A program made the position numbers and the translations under genes. A stretch of 64,000 nucleotides of DNA from Burkholderiales bacterium (GTDB lineage Bacteria; Pseudomonadota; Gammaproteobacteria; Burkholderiales; SG8-41). The notes beneath the pieces were generated by a model that had not been told where the DNA came from, searched no databases, and saw only the letters and a program-made list of their open reading frames with translations. Numbering within the stretch: the first letter of the stretch is position 1; every line of letters begins with the position of its first letter. Positions 1 through 8,976 of the stretch are shown piece by piece. The stretch is taken from NCBI GenBank assembly GCA_030683105.1, contig JAUXMZ010000062.1, positions 1 to 64,000 on the forward strand. Direction: 5' to 3'.

Positions 1-13
1 ACCGGATGAATAC

Positions 14-87
14 TGGAGGCGGGGGTCGGAATCGAACCGGCGTACACGGCTTTGCAGGCCGCTGCATGACCACTCTGCCACCCCGCC
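14..87 (-). tRNA. tRNA-Cys (GCA)
   Basis: On the minus strand the segment folds as a cloverleaf. The acceptor stem is GGCGGGG/CCCCGCC, the anticodon loop CTGCAAA gives anticodon GCA, the T-loop is GGTTCGATTCC, and the 3' CCA is encoded at 14-16. It lies downstream of tRNA-Gly and pgsA, the same order as uvrC-pgsA-glyW-cysT in Escherichia coli. Confidence 0.97.
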
Positions 88-104
88 GAAACTAAAAGGT
101 AAAA

Positions 105-140
105 CGGCTGGTTTTAGTTCACCGGAACTAAAACCAGCCG
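105..140 (-). terminator. Perfect 16-bp hairpin between tRNA-Gly and tRNA-Cys
   Basis: CGGCTGGTTTTAGTTC at 105-120 is perfectly complementary to 125-140, with a four-base loop. Read on the minus strand, the direction of tRNA transcription, the stem is followed by TTTT, so it resembles an intrinsic terminator or attenuator placed between two co-oriented tRNA genes. It could instead be an RNase processing signal or a small palindromic repeat. The hairpin is seen directly; its function is inferred. Confidence 0.5.
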
Positions 141-154
141 ATCTCCCCGGAATC

Positions 155-230
155 TGGAGCGGGAAAGGAGGCTCGAACTCCCGACCTCAACCTTGGCAAG
201 GTTGCGCTCTACCAACTGAGCTATTCCCGC
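155..230 (-). tRNA. tRNA-Gly (GCC)
   Basis: On the minus strand the acceptor stem is GCGGGAA/TTCCCGC, the anticodon loop CTTGCCAAG gives anticodon GCC, the T-loop is AGTTCGAGCC, and CCA is encoded at 155-157. A sigma-70-like promoter lies immediately upstream. Confidence 0.97.
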
Positions 231-244
231 ATGAATAGGGACGA

Positions 245-274
245 ATTATAGTGTAACCACCACCTTCTAGGCAA
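245..274 (-). promoter_or_regulatory. Sigma-70-type promoter for the tRNA-Gly/tRNA-Cys unit
   Basis: On the minus strand TTGCCT (269-274) is followed after 18 bp by a perfect TATAAT (245-250), 15 bp before the tRNA-Gly 5' end. It lies in the short gap between the pgsA stop and tRNA-Gly, so the tRNAs can be transcribed separately from uvrC-pgsA. Confidence 0.6.
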
Positions 275-281
275 GGATGCT

Positions 282-851
282 TCAGTTATGCTTCCATGCC
301 TGCGGCAGCGCCATTTTCAGATAATAGCCCATGGAGATCAGCGTCAGCAGTGCTGCGATATAGATCAGCCAGGTGCCAAGACGCTGGGGATCAAGGATGC
401 CAATTTCATCGTGATACAACAGCAGCGGGATCGCGACCATCTGCGACACAGTCTTTATTTTCCCCAGAAACGATACCGTCATGCTTTTCGCCTCGCCGAT
501 CTTGGCCATCCATTCCCGCAGGGCGGAAATGGTGATTTCACGGCTTATGATGATCAGCGCGATGATGGCGTCGACGCGCGCGATCTGGACCAGCACGATC
601 AACGCCGCAGCCACCATCAACTTGTCCGCCACCGGATCAAGAAAAGCGCCGAACGCCGAGGTCTGATTGAGCCGCCGTGCGAGCCAGCCGTCTAGCCAGT
701 CGGTAATGGCGGCCACGGTGAAAATGACGGTCGCCACCAGATTCTGGTTGGCTTCCGAGACCCAGCTTTTTTCGAAATAGAAGATGCCGACGAATAGCGG
801 GATCAGGATGATCCTCAGCCAGGTCAGCAGTATGGGTACATTCAACGGCAT
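282..851 (-). CDS. pgsA: CDP-diacylglycerol--glycerol-3-phosphate 3-phosphatidyltransferase
   Basis: This 189-residue integral membrane enzyme makes phosphatidylglycerol phosphate, the committed step to phosphatidylglycerol and cardiolipin. The CDP-alcohol phosphotransferase motif (DG-x2-AR-x8-G-x3-D-x3-D) reads DGWLARRLNQTSAFGAFLDP and continues VAD. Several hydrophobic helices are apparent and the length is typical. The ATG overlaps the uvrC stop by one base (TAATG), so translation is probably coupled. The uvrC-pgsA-tRNA order is widely conserved in beta- and gammaproteobacteria. Confidence 0.97.
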   Translation of the reverse strand: MPLNVPILLTWLRIILIPLFVGIFYFEKSWVSEANQNLVATVIFTVAAITDWLDGWLARRLNQTSAFGAFLDPVADKLMVAAALIVLVQIARVDAIIALIIISREITISALREWMAKIGEAKSMTVSFLGKIKTVSQMVAIPLLLYHDEIGILDPQRLGTWLIYIAALLTLISMGYYLKMALPQAWKHN

Positions 852-2695
852 TAATGTAATTCCTGGTAAATTTTCTCGGCCAGCGCGCGGCTGATGCCCT
901 CGACCTGCGCCAGATCATCAATACTCGCAGCAACCAGGCCGCGCAAGCCGCCGAAGCGCGCCAGCAGCCGCTGCCGGCGCCGGACGCCTATGCCCGGAAT
1001 GTGTTCCAGCGGCGACTGCGAACGCGCCTTGCCGCGGCGCGCGCGATGGCCTTCTATGGCAAAGCGATGCGCCTCGTCGCGGATCTGCTGGATCAGGTGC
1101 AACCCGGCATGTTCTTTGGGCAACCGCAGCGGCTGATCGTGCCCGGGAATCAGCAACTGCTCCAACCCCGGTTTGCGCTCCTCCCCTTTTGCGACTGCGA
1201 CCAGTGCCACATCGTTCAATCCCAGTTCACCAAATACCTCGATGGCGACACCCAACTGCCCCTTGCCGCCATCGACCAGCACCAGGTCGGGAATCTTGCC
1301 CTCGCCGGCGACGATTTTGCGATAACGCCGCGACAGGACCTCGCGCATCGCCCCGTAATCATCCCCCGGAACAGCGGTGGAAATATTGTACCGCCGATAT
1401 TCACTATGCTGCATCGCTGCCCTGTCGTAGACAACACATGATGCCACGGTTGCCTCGCCCATGGTGTGGCTGATGTCAAAACATTCGATTCGTTGCACCG
1501 AATCGGGGAGTTCCAGTACCTGGTGCAGCGCCACCAGACGTGTTTCCTGCGTCGCCCGCAACGTCATGGTCTGCTCGGCGCCAAAGCGCGCATTTTTTTC
1601 CGCCATTTCGAGCCAGACTTTGCGTGCTCCCGCCGGTTTGACCGTGATCTGCACTCGGCGCCCGGCCTGCTGCGAAAGCATTTTCTCCAGCACGGGCACT
1701 GAAACTTTGGCGCCCACCACCAGCAGCGGCGGAGCGCCGTGCTGCAGATAGTGCTGGCTGATGAACGCCTCCAGCACCTGATCGGCAGCGGTATCCTCGG
1801 CATTGCGCGGGAAAAAATTTTTGTCCCCCAGGTGGCGGCCGCCGCGCACCATGACCAGATTGACGCAGGTAACACCGGCGACGTGGGCGCAGGCGATGAT
1901 GTCGGCATCGCGCCCGCTTTCGTCGCTTACGTACTGCTTTTCGCGGATTTTCCCGAGCGCCGCGACCTGATCCCGGTAAAGTGCTGCTGCTTCATACTCA
2001 GTAGCCTCGGCTGCCTGGTTCATGCGCTCGATCAGGCGTTCGACCACTTCGTCTTCCTTGCCCGACAGGAACATCTCGGCACTGCGCACGTCGTCGGCAT
2101 AGTCGGCCGCGCTGATGATGCCGACGCACGGTGCGGAGCAGCGCCGGATCTGGTGCAGCAGACACGGACGCGAACGGTTGGCGAAAACCGTATCCTCGCA
2201 GGTCCGGATGCGGAACACCTTTTGCAGCAACTGGACACTGTCGCGCACTGCGCCGGCATCGGGGAACGGTCCAAAATAGCGGTGGTGGCGGGCAAGGCTG
2301 CCGCGGTGAAACGCCAGCCGCGGGAACGGGTGCGCGGACAGCATGAGGTAAGGGTATGATTTATCGTCTCTAAACAGTATATTATAGCGTGGACTTAATG
2401 TTTTAATTAAGTTGTTTTCAAGCAGTAATGCTTCGGCTTCGGAGCGCGTAACCGTGGTTTCAACCGTGGCCACCTGGGACATCATCAGCCGGATTCGAGG
2501 CGACATGCCCGCTGGTTTCTGAAAATAGGACGCCACCCGTTTCTTCAGATCCAGCGCCTTGCCCACGTACAGCACCTCTCCGGCCGCATTCAGCATGCGG
2601 TAGACCCCGGGCACATGAGACAGGCGGGCCGGAACCTGGGACGGATCGGATTTGACGGCCACCGCGGCCTCGGTCTGTGCTTCAGGGACAGGCAT
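851..2695 (-). CDS. uvrC: Excinuclease ABC subunit C
   Basis: The nucleotide excision repair endonuclease makes both incisions around lesions loaded by UvrA/UvrB. Its 614 residues show an N-terminal GIY-YIG domain (VPGVYRMLNAAGEVLYVGKA, about residues 27-100), a UVR motif near residues 205-240, the RNase H-like C-terminal nuclease (FDISHTMGEATVASCVVY, then LVLVDGGKGQL), and a C-terminal helix-hairpin-helix region (IPGIGVRRRQRLL). The length is normal. It is followed directly by pgsA. Confidence 0.97.
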   Translation of the reverse strand: MPVPEAQTEAAVAVKSDPSQVPARLSHVPGVYRMLNAAGEVLYVGKALDLKKRVASYFQKPAGMSPRIRLMMSQVATVETTVTRSEAEALLLENNLIKTLSPRYNILFRDDKSYPYLMLSAHPFPRLAFHRGSLARHHRYFGPFPDAGAVRDSVQLLQKVFRIRTCEDTVFANRSRPCLLHQIRRCSAPCVGIISAADYADDVRSAEMFLSGKEDEVVERLIERMNQAAEATEYEAAALYRDQVAALGKIREKQYVSDESGRDADIIACAHVAGVTCVNLVMVRGGRHLGDKNFFPRNAEDTAADQVLEAFISQHYLQHGAPPLLVVGAKVSVPVLEKMLSQQAGRRVQITVKPAGARKVWLEMAEKNARFGAEQTMTLRATQETRLVALHQVLELPDSVQRIECFDISHTMGEATVASCVVYDRAAMQHSEYRRYNISTAVPGDDYGAMREVLSRRYRKIVAGEGKIPDLVLVDGGKGQLGVAIEVFGELGLNDVALVAVAKGEERKPGLEQLLIPGHDQPLRLPKEHAGLHLIQQIRDEAHRFAIEGHRARRGKARSQSPLEHIPGIGVRRRQRLLARFGGLRGLVAASIDDLAQVEGISRALAEKIYQELH

Positions 2696-2704
2696 TGCAC
2701 ATGT

Positions 2705-3355
2705 TTAGCGGGTATTCAGGTCGCTTGCGATGACTTCAAATACCCGGCGGAACATCTCCGTGGTCAGTCGTCTGGTCTGGGTATTGTAGCGGCTGCAATG
2801 GTAGCTGTCGTAAAGCGCGCGGCCTTCCGGCAGGTTGTGACGCGCGCCGTGGATAAATCGACAATCGCCCTGGCGCAATCCCCGCGCCATCAATACCGCG
2901 CGATGCGCCACGCCGCCCAGCGCCAGGATCGCCGCGTCCTGCGGCAAGGCATCGATCTCCTGACGCAGGTAGGCGTTGCAGCTCTTGACCTCGGCGGGTG
3001 TGGGCTTGTTTTCGGGCGGCAGGCATTTGACGGCGTTGGTGATGCGGCAGGCCTTTAGTCTCAGGCCATCGTCGGGACTCACTGCCACGGGCTGGCTGGC
3101 AAACCCGAAGCGGTGCAGGGTCTCGTAGAGCAGGATGCCCGCATGGTCGCCGGTAAATGGCCGGCCGGTGCGGTTTGCCCCGTGCATACCCGGAGCCAAG
3201 CCCACGATCAGCAGGCGCGGCCTGGTGGCACCGAACGGCGCGACTGGCAACGCGTGATAATCCGGAAATTTCTCGCGCACCTGTGCCAGATGGCACGCAA
3301 GGCGACCGCACTGCCGGCAGCCGGTCGAGAACACGGGCGTTCCGGCCGAGATCAC
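2705..3355 (-). CDS. Uracil-DNA glycosylase, family 5 (UDGb type)
   Basis: This protein excises uracil and other deaminated bases from DNA. The family-5 catalytic motif GLAPGMHGANRTGRPFTGD lies at residues 52-70 and a C-terminal motif reads SYHCSRYNTQTRRLT. An N-terminal CxxC (residues 13 and 16) and later cysteines fit the 4Fe-4S cluster of this family. I chose the GTG start at 3355, whose bases overlap the stop of the upstream efflux gene (GTGA), giving 216 residues. The open frame extends 50 codons further upstream, but that stretch is antisense-like and has no conserved sequence. Confidence 0.88.
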   Translation of the reverse strand: MISAGTPVFSTGCRQCGRLACHLAQVREKFPDYHALPVAPFGATRPRLLIVGLAPGMHGANRTGRPFTGDHAGILLYETLHRFGFASQPVAVSPDDGLRLKACRITNAVKCLPPENKPTPAEVKSCNAYLRQEIDALPQDAAILALGGVAHRAVLMARGLRQGDCRFIHGARHNLPEGRALYDSYHCSRYNTQTRRLTTEMFRRVFEVIASDLNTR

Positions 3356-4275
3356 GGCTGCGGCTGCTTTTTCTTGCGCGGCCACACGCGGACTACCGCG
3401 GTATGGAGTTGTCCGACTCCCCGCTCTTCCGGCTGCAACGTGACATGATCGATGCCGAACCGGTCGTGCAGCACGACACGAGCCGCCTCCAGGACGGCTC
3501 CCCATCCCGCCAGATCGTCCACTTCGAGGTGCGCCGACAGCGCGAGGCTCTCCGGCGTAATACCCCAGACATGCAGGTCATGAACCGAGGCCACACCCGG
3601 TACTTTGGCCAGGGTTTTGCCGATTTGCTCCAAATCTACCGCAGCGGGCACGCCTTCCATCAGCACATGCAGGGTTTCCCGTAACAGCCGCAGCGTGCTG
3701 ACCAGGATCAGCCCGGCGATCACCAGCGACAGGATGGGATCGATCAGCAGCCAGCCGGTAGCCCAGATCACCGCGCCCGCAATCAGGGCGGCGACCGAAC
3801 TGAGCAGGTCGCCCATGACGTGGATCAGCGCCGCACGCGCGTTCAGATTTTGCGCGCTGCGGCTCAGCATGTAGGCAACCACCGCATTGACCATCAGGCC
3901 GATAAAGGCGATCAGCATGACGCCGCCCGCGATCACCGGCTGCGGCGCAAGCATCCGTTGCACGGCCTCCACCACCAGCACGACGATGATCGCCAGCATG
4001 ATCAGGCCGTTGAGCGTGGCGCCGATGACTTCGGCGCGCGCCCAGCCATAGGAATGGCGCAGGCTTACTGGGCGCCTGGCGAGCGCTACGGCCGCTGCGG
4101 CCAACCCCAGCGCCAGCACATCCGAGAACATGTGACCGGCGTCGCTGACCAGCGCCAGCGAACCAGACCACAGGCCGCCGGCGAGCTCGACCACCGCATA
4201 CACAAGCGTGATCGCCAGCGCCGGCACAAACGGCGGCCCGCGGTGATGGGAAGAGCGATGATGATGCGCGGGCAT
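3352..4275 (-). CDS. Cation diffusion facilitator (zinc/cobalt/cadmium efflux)
   Basis: An inner-membrane proton-coupled divalent cation exporter of the CDF family, 307 residues. The N terminus is His-rich (MPAHHHRSSHH). About six hydrophobic helices follow, with metal-site motifs SDAGHMFSD in helix II (Asp45, His48, Asp52) and HVMGD in helix V, then a C-terminal cytoplasmic domain (HDLHVWGITPESLALSAHLE). This pattern resembles the ZitB/CzcD zinc branch. I chose the start at 4275, just after the nagZ stop, over the longer frame because the His-rich N terminus is typical. The exact metal cannot be read from sequence. Confidence 0.9.
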   Translation of the reverse strand: MPAHHHRSSHHRGPPFVPALAITLVYAVVELAGGLWSGSLALVSDAGHMFSDVLALGLAAAAVALARRPVSLRHSYGWARAEVIGATLNGLIMLAIIVVLVVEAVQRMLAPQPVIAGGVMLIAFIGLMVNAVVAYMLSRSAQNLNARAALIHVMGDLLSSVAALIAGAVIWATGWLLIDPILSLVIAGLILVSTLRLLRETLHVLMEGVPAAVDLEQIGKTLAKVPGVASVHDLHVWGITPESLALSAHLEVDDLAGWGAVLEAARVVLHDRFGIDHVTLQPEERGVGQLHTAVVRVWPRKKKQPQP

Positions 4276-4279
4276 CGCG

Positions 4280-5335
4280 TCAGGCGCTGAGCGGCAGGTC
4301 CCTGCTCTTGAAGCCGATGCCGGCGATGGCATGCAGCGACTTCATATAGAGTTCGTCCTCCCGCAGCCTGACCATGTTTTCGGCGTATTTTCTGCCATGC
4401 ATCCGCGCCAGCCGCGCCAGGCTGACCGCGGGCATCACGTAATTCAGATTGCCGAGCAATTCATCGGCCGCCGCCGGATTGTTGCATACCAGCACCATGT
4501 CACAGCCTGCGACCAGCGCGGCGCGCGCCCGGTCCACCACGCCACCGGCAACGCGCGCGCCCTCCATGCTCAAATCATCGCTGAATATCACGCCGTCGAA
4601 CCCGAGTTGCCGGCGCAGGATGGATTTGAGCCACACTTGCGAAAATCCCGCGGGCTGGGCGTCCACTTGCGGATAAATGACATGCGCCGGCATGATGCCG
4701 CCCAGGCCGGAATCGATAAGACGCCGAAACGGCACCAGATCGCAGGACTCGATCTCGTCATAAGGCCGTTCATCGACCGGCACCTCGAGATGGGAATCGG
4801 CGCGTACGTGGCCATGCCCCGGGAAATGTTTGCCGACTGAACTCATGCCGCCGTAGCGAAATCCCTGCACCAGACCACGTGCAAGATCGGTGATGGCCAC
4901 GGGATCGGTGTGAAAAGCGCGGTCGCCGATGACGCTGCTGTTGCCGTAATCGACATCGAGCACCGGCGCAAAACTCAAATCTATACCGTACGCGCGCAAT
5001 TCGGTGGCCAGCACGAAGCCGACGTCCTGCGCCAGTTGCCGCGCGTATTGCGGATTGGCGTCCCACGCGTGACCCAGTTCGCGCATCGGCGGTATGACCG
5101 TGAAACCATCGCGAAAACGCTGCACGCGCCCGCCTTCGTGATCGACTGCGATGATCAATGGCGGACTGCGCAGCGCATGAATTTCGGCCGTCAGGCGGCC
5201 CAGCTGTTCCGGCGACGAAAAATTACGCGTAAACAGGATGACCCCGCCCACCAGCGGATGCAGCAGGCGCCGCCTGTCGTCGGCATCAAGCTCAGTACCA
5301 ATGATGTCCAGCATTACAGGGCCAAGCGGTATCAT
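4280..5335 (-). CDS. nagZ: Beta-N-acetylhexosaminidase (peptidoglycan recycling)
   Basis: The cytoplasmic glycoside hydrolase family 3 enzyme removes N-acetylglucosamine from GlcNAc-anhydromuropeptides. The 351-residue product has the NagZ signatures [21 protein letters not shown] and [14 protein letters not shown] (catalytic His/Asp loop). The start at 5335 ([11 protein letters not shown]) matches the family N terminus; a frame starting at 5374 would overlap acpS by 28 bases. It belongs to a closely packed minus-strand run with acpS, pdxJ and recO. Confidence 0.95.
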   Translation of the reverse strand: MIPLGPVMLDIIGTELDADDRRRLLHPLVGGVILFTRNFSSPEQLGRLTAEIHALRSPPLIIAVDHEGGRVQRFRDGFTVIPPMRELGHAWDANPQYARQLAQDVGFVLATELRAYGIDLSFAPVLDVDYGNSSVIGDRAFHTDPVAITDLARGLVQGFRYGGMSSVGKHFPGHGHVRADSHLEVPVDERPYDEIESCDLVPFRRLIDSGLGGIMPAHVIYPQVDAQPAGFSQVWLKSILRRQLGFDGVIFSDDLSMEGARVAGGVVDRARAALVAGCDMVLVCNNPAAADELLGNLNYVMPAVSLARLARMHGRKYAENMVRLREDELYMKSLHAIAGIGFKSRDLPLSA

Positions 5336-5346
5336 ATTGTTTTTAA

Positions 5347-5724
5347 TCACTTTTCTAAAACTACGCAGGCGCACGCCAGGCTTTTCTCGTCACTGATCGT
5401 CAGGTGATGCGCGATGATACCGCGGTCTTTAACCATTTCATCCAGCCTGGGGTGAAATTCGAATCCGGGCTTGCCTGCCCGATTCTGCACTACGCTGATG
5501 CATTGCAACGTCACCGGGTAGCGGAATCCGGTGCCCATCGCTTTGGAAAACGCCTCCTTCGCCGAAAAACGGTTCGCCAGGAACAGCTCCGGCCGCACGG
5601 TTTTCAGATACCCCGGCCACTCGATCGGTGTCAACACGCGACGCGCGAAGCGCTCGCCATATTTCTGCAACAGGCGTGCAACGCGCTGCGGTTCGATGAC
5701 GTCGATGCCTATGCCGTAGATCAC
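5347..5724 (-). CDS. acpS: Holo-[acyl-carrier-protein] synthase
   Basis: It transfers 4'-phosphopantetheine from CoA to the serine of apo-ACP. The 125-residue protein begins [15 protein letters not shown] and has the magnesium ligands Asp8 and Glu57 ([15 protein letters not shown]). Its ATG overlaps the pdxJ stop by 4 bases (ATGA). The pdxJ-acpS pairing is conserved in proteobacteria. Confidence 0.97.
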   Translation of the reverse strand: MIYGIGIDVIEPQRVARLLQKYGERFARRVLTPIEWPGYLKTVRPELFLANRFSAKEAFSKAMGTGFRYPVTLQCISVVQNRAGKPGFEFHPRLDEMVKDRGIIAHHLTISDEKSLACACVVLEK

Positions 5725-6485
5725 GAGGCTGTCCCGCGGTTCGCAATGCGTGGCGTTGATGCGATCGCCGCAAGATAACCGCGCACGGCGGCGGCGAGGC
5801 CGGACTCGAGCGCATCGGCAATCAGCGCATGACCGATCGACACCTCCAGCACGCCTGGCACGGCCGAAAGAAAACGCGGCAGGTTGTGCTGATTGAGGTC
5901 ATGCCCGGCGTTGATGCCCAGGCCTGCCTGCTGCGCCGATTTCGCGGCCGCCGTGTAGCGCGCCAGCACCGCGCCTTCCTCGACGCTGCCGAAGGCCTGC
6001 GCATACGGTTCGGTATACAGTTCGACACGGTCGGCACCCACATCCCGCGCAGCCGCCATGGCGCCAGCCACCGGATCCATGAACAGACTGACGCGGATGC
6101 CAAGCGCCTTGAGTCCGGCGATGATGGGTGCGAGGCGCCGCCCGTCGCGCTCGAGATCCCAGCCATGGTCGGAGGTGAACGCCCCTGGATCGTCGGGCAC
6201 CAGCGTGCATTGTTGCGGGCGCACTTCATGCACCAGCGCGAGCACCTCGTGAAACGGATTGCCTTCGATGTTGAATTCGGTTTCAGGCCGTTGTTTCAGC
6301 AACCGCGCAAGATCATGGACATCCCCGGTGCGGATATGCCGGCCATCGGGTCGCGGATGAACCGTGATGCCGTGCGCGCCGGCATCGATCGCCGTGGTCG
6401 CGGCCCTGACCACGCTGGGTATGCCAAGAGCGCGCGAATTCCGCAACAGAGCGACCTTGTTCAGATTGACGCTGAGCCGGGTCAT
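5721..6485 (-). CDS. pdxJ: Pyridoxine 5'-phosphate synthase
   Basis: It condenses 3-amino-2-oxopropyl phosphate with 1-deoxyxylulose 5-phosphate to give pyridoxine 5'-phosphate in the DXP-dependent vitamin B6 pathway. The 254-residue TIM barrel shows LSVNLNKVALLRNSRA at the N terminus, GITVHPRPDGRHI, EFNIEGNP, and GINAGHDLNQHNLP near the C terminus, all PdxJ hallmarks. The 4-base overlap with acpS and the short gap to recO indicate one operon. Confidence 0.97.
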   Translation of the reverse strand: MTRLSVNLNKVALLRNSRALGIPSVVRAATTAIDAGAHGITVHPRPDGRHIRTGDVHDLARLLKQRPETEFNIEGNPFHEVLALVHEVRPQQCTLVPDDPGAFTSDHGWDLERDGRRLAPIIAGLKALGIRVSLFMDPVAGAMAAARDVGADRVELYTEPYAQAFGSVEEGAVLARYTAAAKSAQQAGLGINAGHDLNQHNLPRFLSAVPGVLEVSIGHALIADALESGLAAAVRGYLAAIASTPRIANRGTAS

Positions 6486-6516
6486 GCGGTTGTGCGCCCG
6501 GTCGGTTGCGGGCAGT

Positions 6517-7251
6517 TCACAGTTGTTGCAGATCGCGCAGCAACGAACGCGTGTGCAGGACCTGATTCCCGAGGTAGTGATTGATCAGCATGCGCATCAG
6601 GGCCTTGCTCTGTTGTTGCGTGACAGTGCTGGTGTACAGATCCGATTGCATATCAATCAGGGTTTGACCCGATAATTCTACCTCGTTTCGTTGCGTGGCG
6701 CCGTTTCTCGCGACCGGTCCGCGCTCTATGATATACACGTAGCGGCGTTCCGCGGCGACCGGCTGGCCGCTGTCGACATCAAGATCGAGCGTCAGCGCAT
6801 AACCGAGCTCGCGCAACAAACTCTTCTCGAAGCGACGCAGGATCTCGGCATGACTGCCGTCCCCCGCCAGTGCGGCCAGTGTTTCCTGATAAGTCGCGAA
6901 CAGGCGGTCGTGAGGATCATCCCGTGGCAGCAGCTTGAGCAACAGTTCGTTGAGATAAAATCCGCAGATCAGCGACTGGCCTTTCAGCGGCAGATACCCC
7001 CCCTGCCATTCCGCCTTGTGCAGCGTGCGCAATTCGCTCTTGCCCGACCAGCCGATCAGCAGCGGCTGGAATGCCAGTAACACCCCGCGCAGCGCCGATT
7101 TTGGCCGTCGCGCGCCGCGCGCCACCAGCGCCACCCGGCCGAAGTCGCGCGTAAAGGTCTCGATCACCAGACTGGTTTCACGGAACGGGTAATGGTGCAA
7201 TACGAACGCCGGCTGCGCGTCCTGGCGGGATTTTCCCGCAGCGGTCACCAC
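6517..7251 (-). CDS. recO: DNA repair protein RecO
   Basis: RecO works with RecR to load RecA onto SSB-coated single strands in RecF-pathway repair. The 244-residue protein has the N-terminal OB fold (AFVLHHYPFRETSLVIETFTR, then ARRPKSALRG) and a helical C-terminal domain (FYLNELLLKLLPRDDPHDRLF). The era-recO-pdxJ neighbourhood is the classical one. Confidence 0.94.
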   Translation of the reverse strand: MVTAAGKSRQDAQPAFVLHHYPFRETSLVIETFTRDFGRVALVARGARRPKSALRGVLLAFQPLLIGWSGKSELRTLHKAEWQGGYLPLKGQSLICGFYLNELLLKLLPRDDPHDRLFATYQETLAALAGDGSHAEILRRFEKSLLRELGYALTLDLDVDSGQPVAAERRYVYIIERGPVARNGATQRNEVELSGQTLIDMQSDLYTSTVTQQQSKALMRMLINHYLGNQVLHTRSLLRDLQQL

Positions 7252-7353
7252 AGCGTTCCCACTGCGGAAAGGATGAATGATGAATGCCCTAAAGGATACA
7301 TTTCATTTAATGAATGATGAATAGAACCCCGATGTTTGCGGCACCGCTGTCTG

Positions 7354-7386
7354 CTTCCGCCTTCATCCTTCCGCCTTCATCCTTCA
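7354..7386. repeat. 14-bp tandem repeat at the era stop codon
   Basis: CTTCCGCCTTCATC occurs twice in tandem (7354-7367, 7368-7381), followed by a partial unit that contains the era stop codon. Read on the minus strand, the array starts with the TGA of era (TGAAGGATGAAGGCGG). The remaining recO-era gap also holds two TGAATGATGAAT copies (in 7271-7285 and 7311-7323). Confidence 0.7.
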
Positions 7387-8277
7387 AACATCTATCCCCA
7401 TGCGCCTCAGAGTCGCCTCGCTGTCCGCCCAGCCGCTTTTGACCTTGACCCATACTTCGAGATAAACCTTGCTGTCGAACAACTTTTCCATTTCCCGCCG
7501 GGCCTGGGAAGCAATCAATTTCAGCTTCTCACCGCCTTTGCCTATCACTATCGATTTCTGGCTGGCCTTGTCGACGATGATGGAAACGTAAATGCGCCTC
7601 AGGTTGCCCACCGTCTCGAAACGCTCGATCTCCACCGCCGCGGCATAAGGCAGTTCCTCACCCAGCAGCCGGAATAACTTTTCGCGAACCAGTTCGGTGG
7701 CCATGAAACGCTCGCTCGAGGTGGTGATCTCGTCTGCTTCATACAATGGCGGCGCTTCCGGCAGCAACGGCACCACCGCCTTCAGCAGCTCGTCGAGACG
7801 TTCGCCTTTTTGCGCTGCAACCGGAACGATGGCCTTGAGCGAAAACCGCTGGCTGAGATCGGCAATGAACGGCAACATCGCATTTTTGTCCGCCAGCCGG
7901 TCAACTTTGTTGACCGCCAGCACCACTGGCACGGCGTCCGGCAGCTGGCGCTGCAGCGCCACATCAAGCTCGTTGAATTTCAGCGCTTCGATCACCCACA
8001 GCACGACGTCGACCTGCTGCAGGCTCTGGGTCACACTGCGGTTCATGATGCGCGTCAGCGCACTGCGCTGCTGCGTCTGGAACCCGGGGGTGTCGACGAA
8101 CACCAGCTGGGCGTCGTCCCGCGTCAGGATGCCTGTGATGCGCTGGCGCGTGGTTTGTGGTTTACGGGAAGTGATGCTGATCTTCTGGCCGACCAGCTGG
8201 TTGAGCAACGTCGACTTGCCGACGTTCGGGCGGCCGACGATGGCGACGTAGCCGGTGCGATGCACGGGCGCACTCAT
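7384..8277 (-). CDS. era: GTPase Era
   Basis: A membrane-associated GTPase that binds 16S rRNA and is needed for 30S maturation. The 297-residue protein has G1 GRPNVGKSTLL, G3 DTPG, G4 NKVD and a C-terminal KH domain (IVIGKGGEKLKLIASQAR). I chose the ATG at 8277 (MSAPVHRTGYVAIVGRPNVG), which overlaps the rnc stop as ATGA; the longer frame upstream is rnc antiphase sequence. rnc-era coupling is typical. Confidence 0.97.
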   Translation of the reverse strand: MSAPVHRTGYVAIVGRPNVGKSTLLNQLVGQKISITSRKPQTTRQRITGILTRDDAQLVFVDTPGFQTQQRSALTRIMNRSVTQSLQQVDVVLWVIEALKFNELDVALQRQLPDAVPVVLAVNKVDRLADKNAMLPFIADLSQRFSLKAIVPVAAQKGERLDELLKAVVPLLPEAPPLYEADEITTSSERFMATELVREKLFRLLGEELPYAAAVEIERFETVGNLRRIYVSIIVDKASQKSIVIGKGGEKLKLIASQARREMEKLFDSKVYLEVWVKVKSGWADSEATLRRMGIDV

Positions 8278-8945
8278 TTCCGGGTGGCCAATGAGTAGGC
8301 CTGCCGTGCGGCGTTCTGCTCCGCGTTGCGCCGGGTTGAACCCTCGCCCCGCGACTTGATGTCCAGTTCCATGATTACACACTCCACTTCGAATATCTGT
8401 TCGTGCGCCTCGCCACGAACCGCGACCACCGCATACTGGGGCAGCGGAATGTGGCGGCCCTGCAAATACTCCTGCAGCAGCGTTTTGGGATCTTTCCCGG
8501 TAGTAAGGGGATCGATGGTATCGAGTGCGGATGAAAAAAGCGTGCGAACCACCGCGTGCGCGCAATCGAAGCCGCCGTCTATGAATGCCGCTCCGATCAC
8601 GGCCTCCAGCGCATCTGCCAGCATCGAAGGGCGGCGGGATCCGCCGCTTTTCAGTTCTCCTTCGCCCAGGAGCAACTGTTCGCCGAACCGGAAATTTTGC
8701 GCGATGGCGGATAACGAGGGCTGACTGACCAGGCTTGCGCGCAGCCGGGACAACTCACCTTCACTCAACTGCGGGAACTTGCGGAACAACTCCAGCGCGA
8801 CCGCGCAGTTCACCACACTGTCTCCAAGGAACTCCAGGCGCTCATTGTTATCTGCGCTATAGCTGCGATGAGTCAACGCGCGCTGCAGCAGCGCGGGATC
8901 CCTGAAACGATGGCCGATTAAGACACTGAAACCCTCGAGATTCAT
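8274..8945 (-). CDS. rnc: Ribonuclease III
   Basis: The double-strand-specific endoribonuclease matures rRNA and some mRNAs. The 223-residue protein has the catalytic signature ERLEFLGDSV (Glu38 and Asp42 are metal ligands) and a C-terminal dsRNA-binding domain (DPKTLLQEYLQGRHIPLPQY and GEGSTRRNAEQNAARQA). The start at 8945 (MNLEGFSVLIGHRF) gives the family length. Confidence 0.97.
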   Translation of the reverse strand: MNLEGFSVLIGHRFRDPALLQRALTHRSYSADNNERLEFLGDSVVNCAVALELFRKFPQLSEGELSRLRASLVSQPSLSAIAQNFRFGEQLLLGEGELKSGGSRRPSMLADALEAVIGAAFIDGGFDCAHAVVRTLFSSALDTIDPLTTGKDPKTLLQEYLQGRHIPLPQYAVVAVRGEAHEQIFEVECVIMELDIKSRGEGSTRRNAEQNAARQAYSLATRK

Positions 8946-8976
8946 CCGTTGCCTGGCGGGTTCCGCAGTGCAGGGA

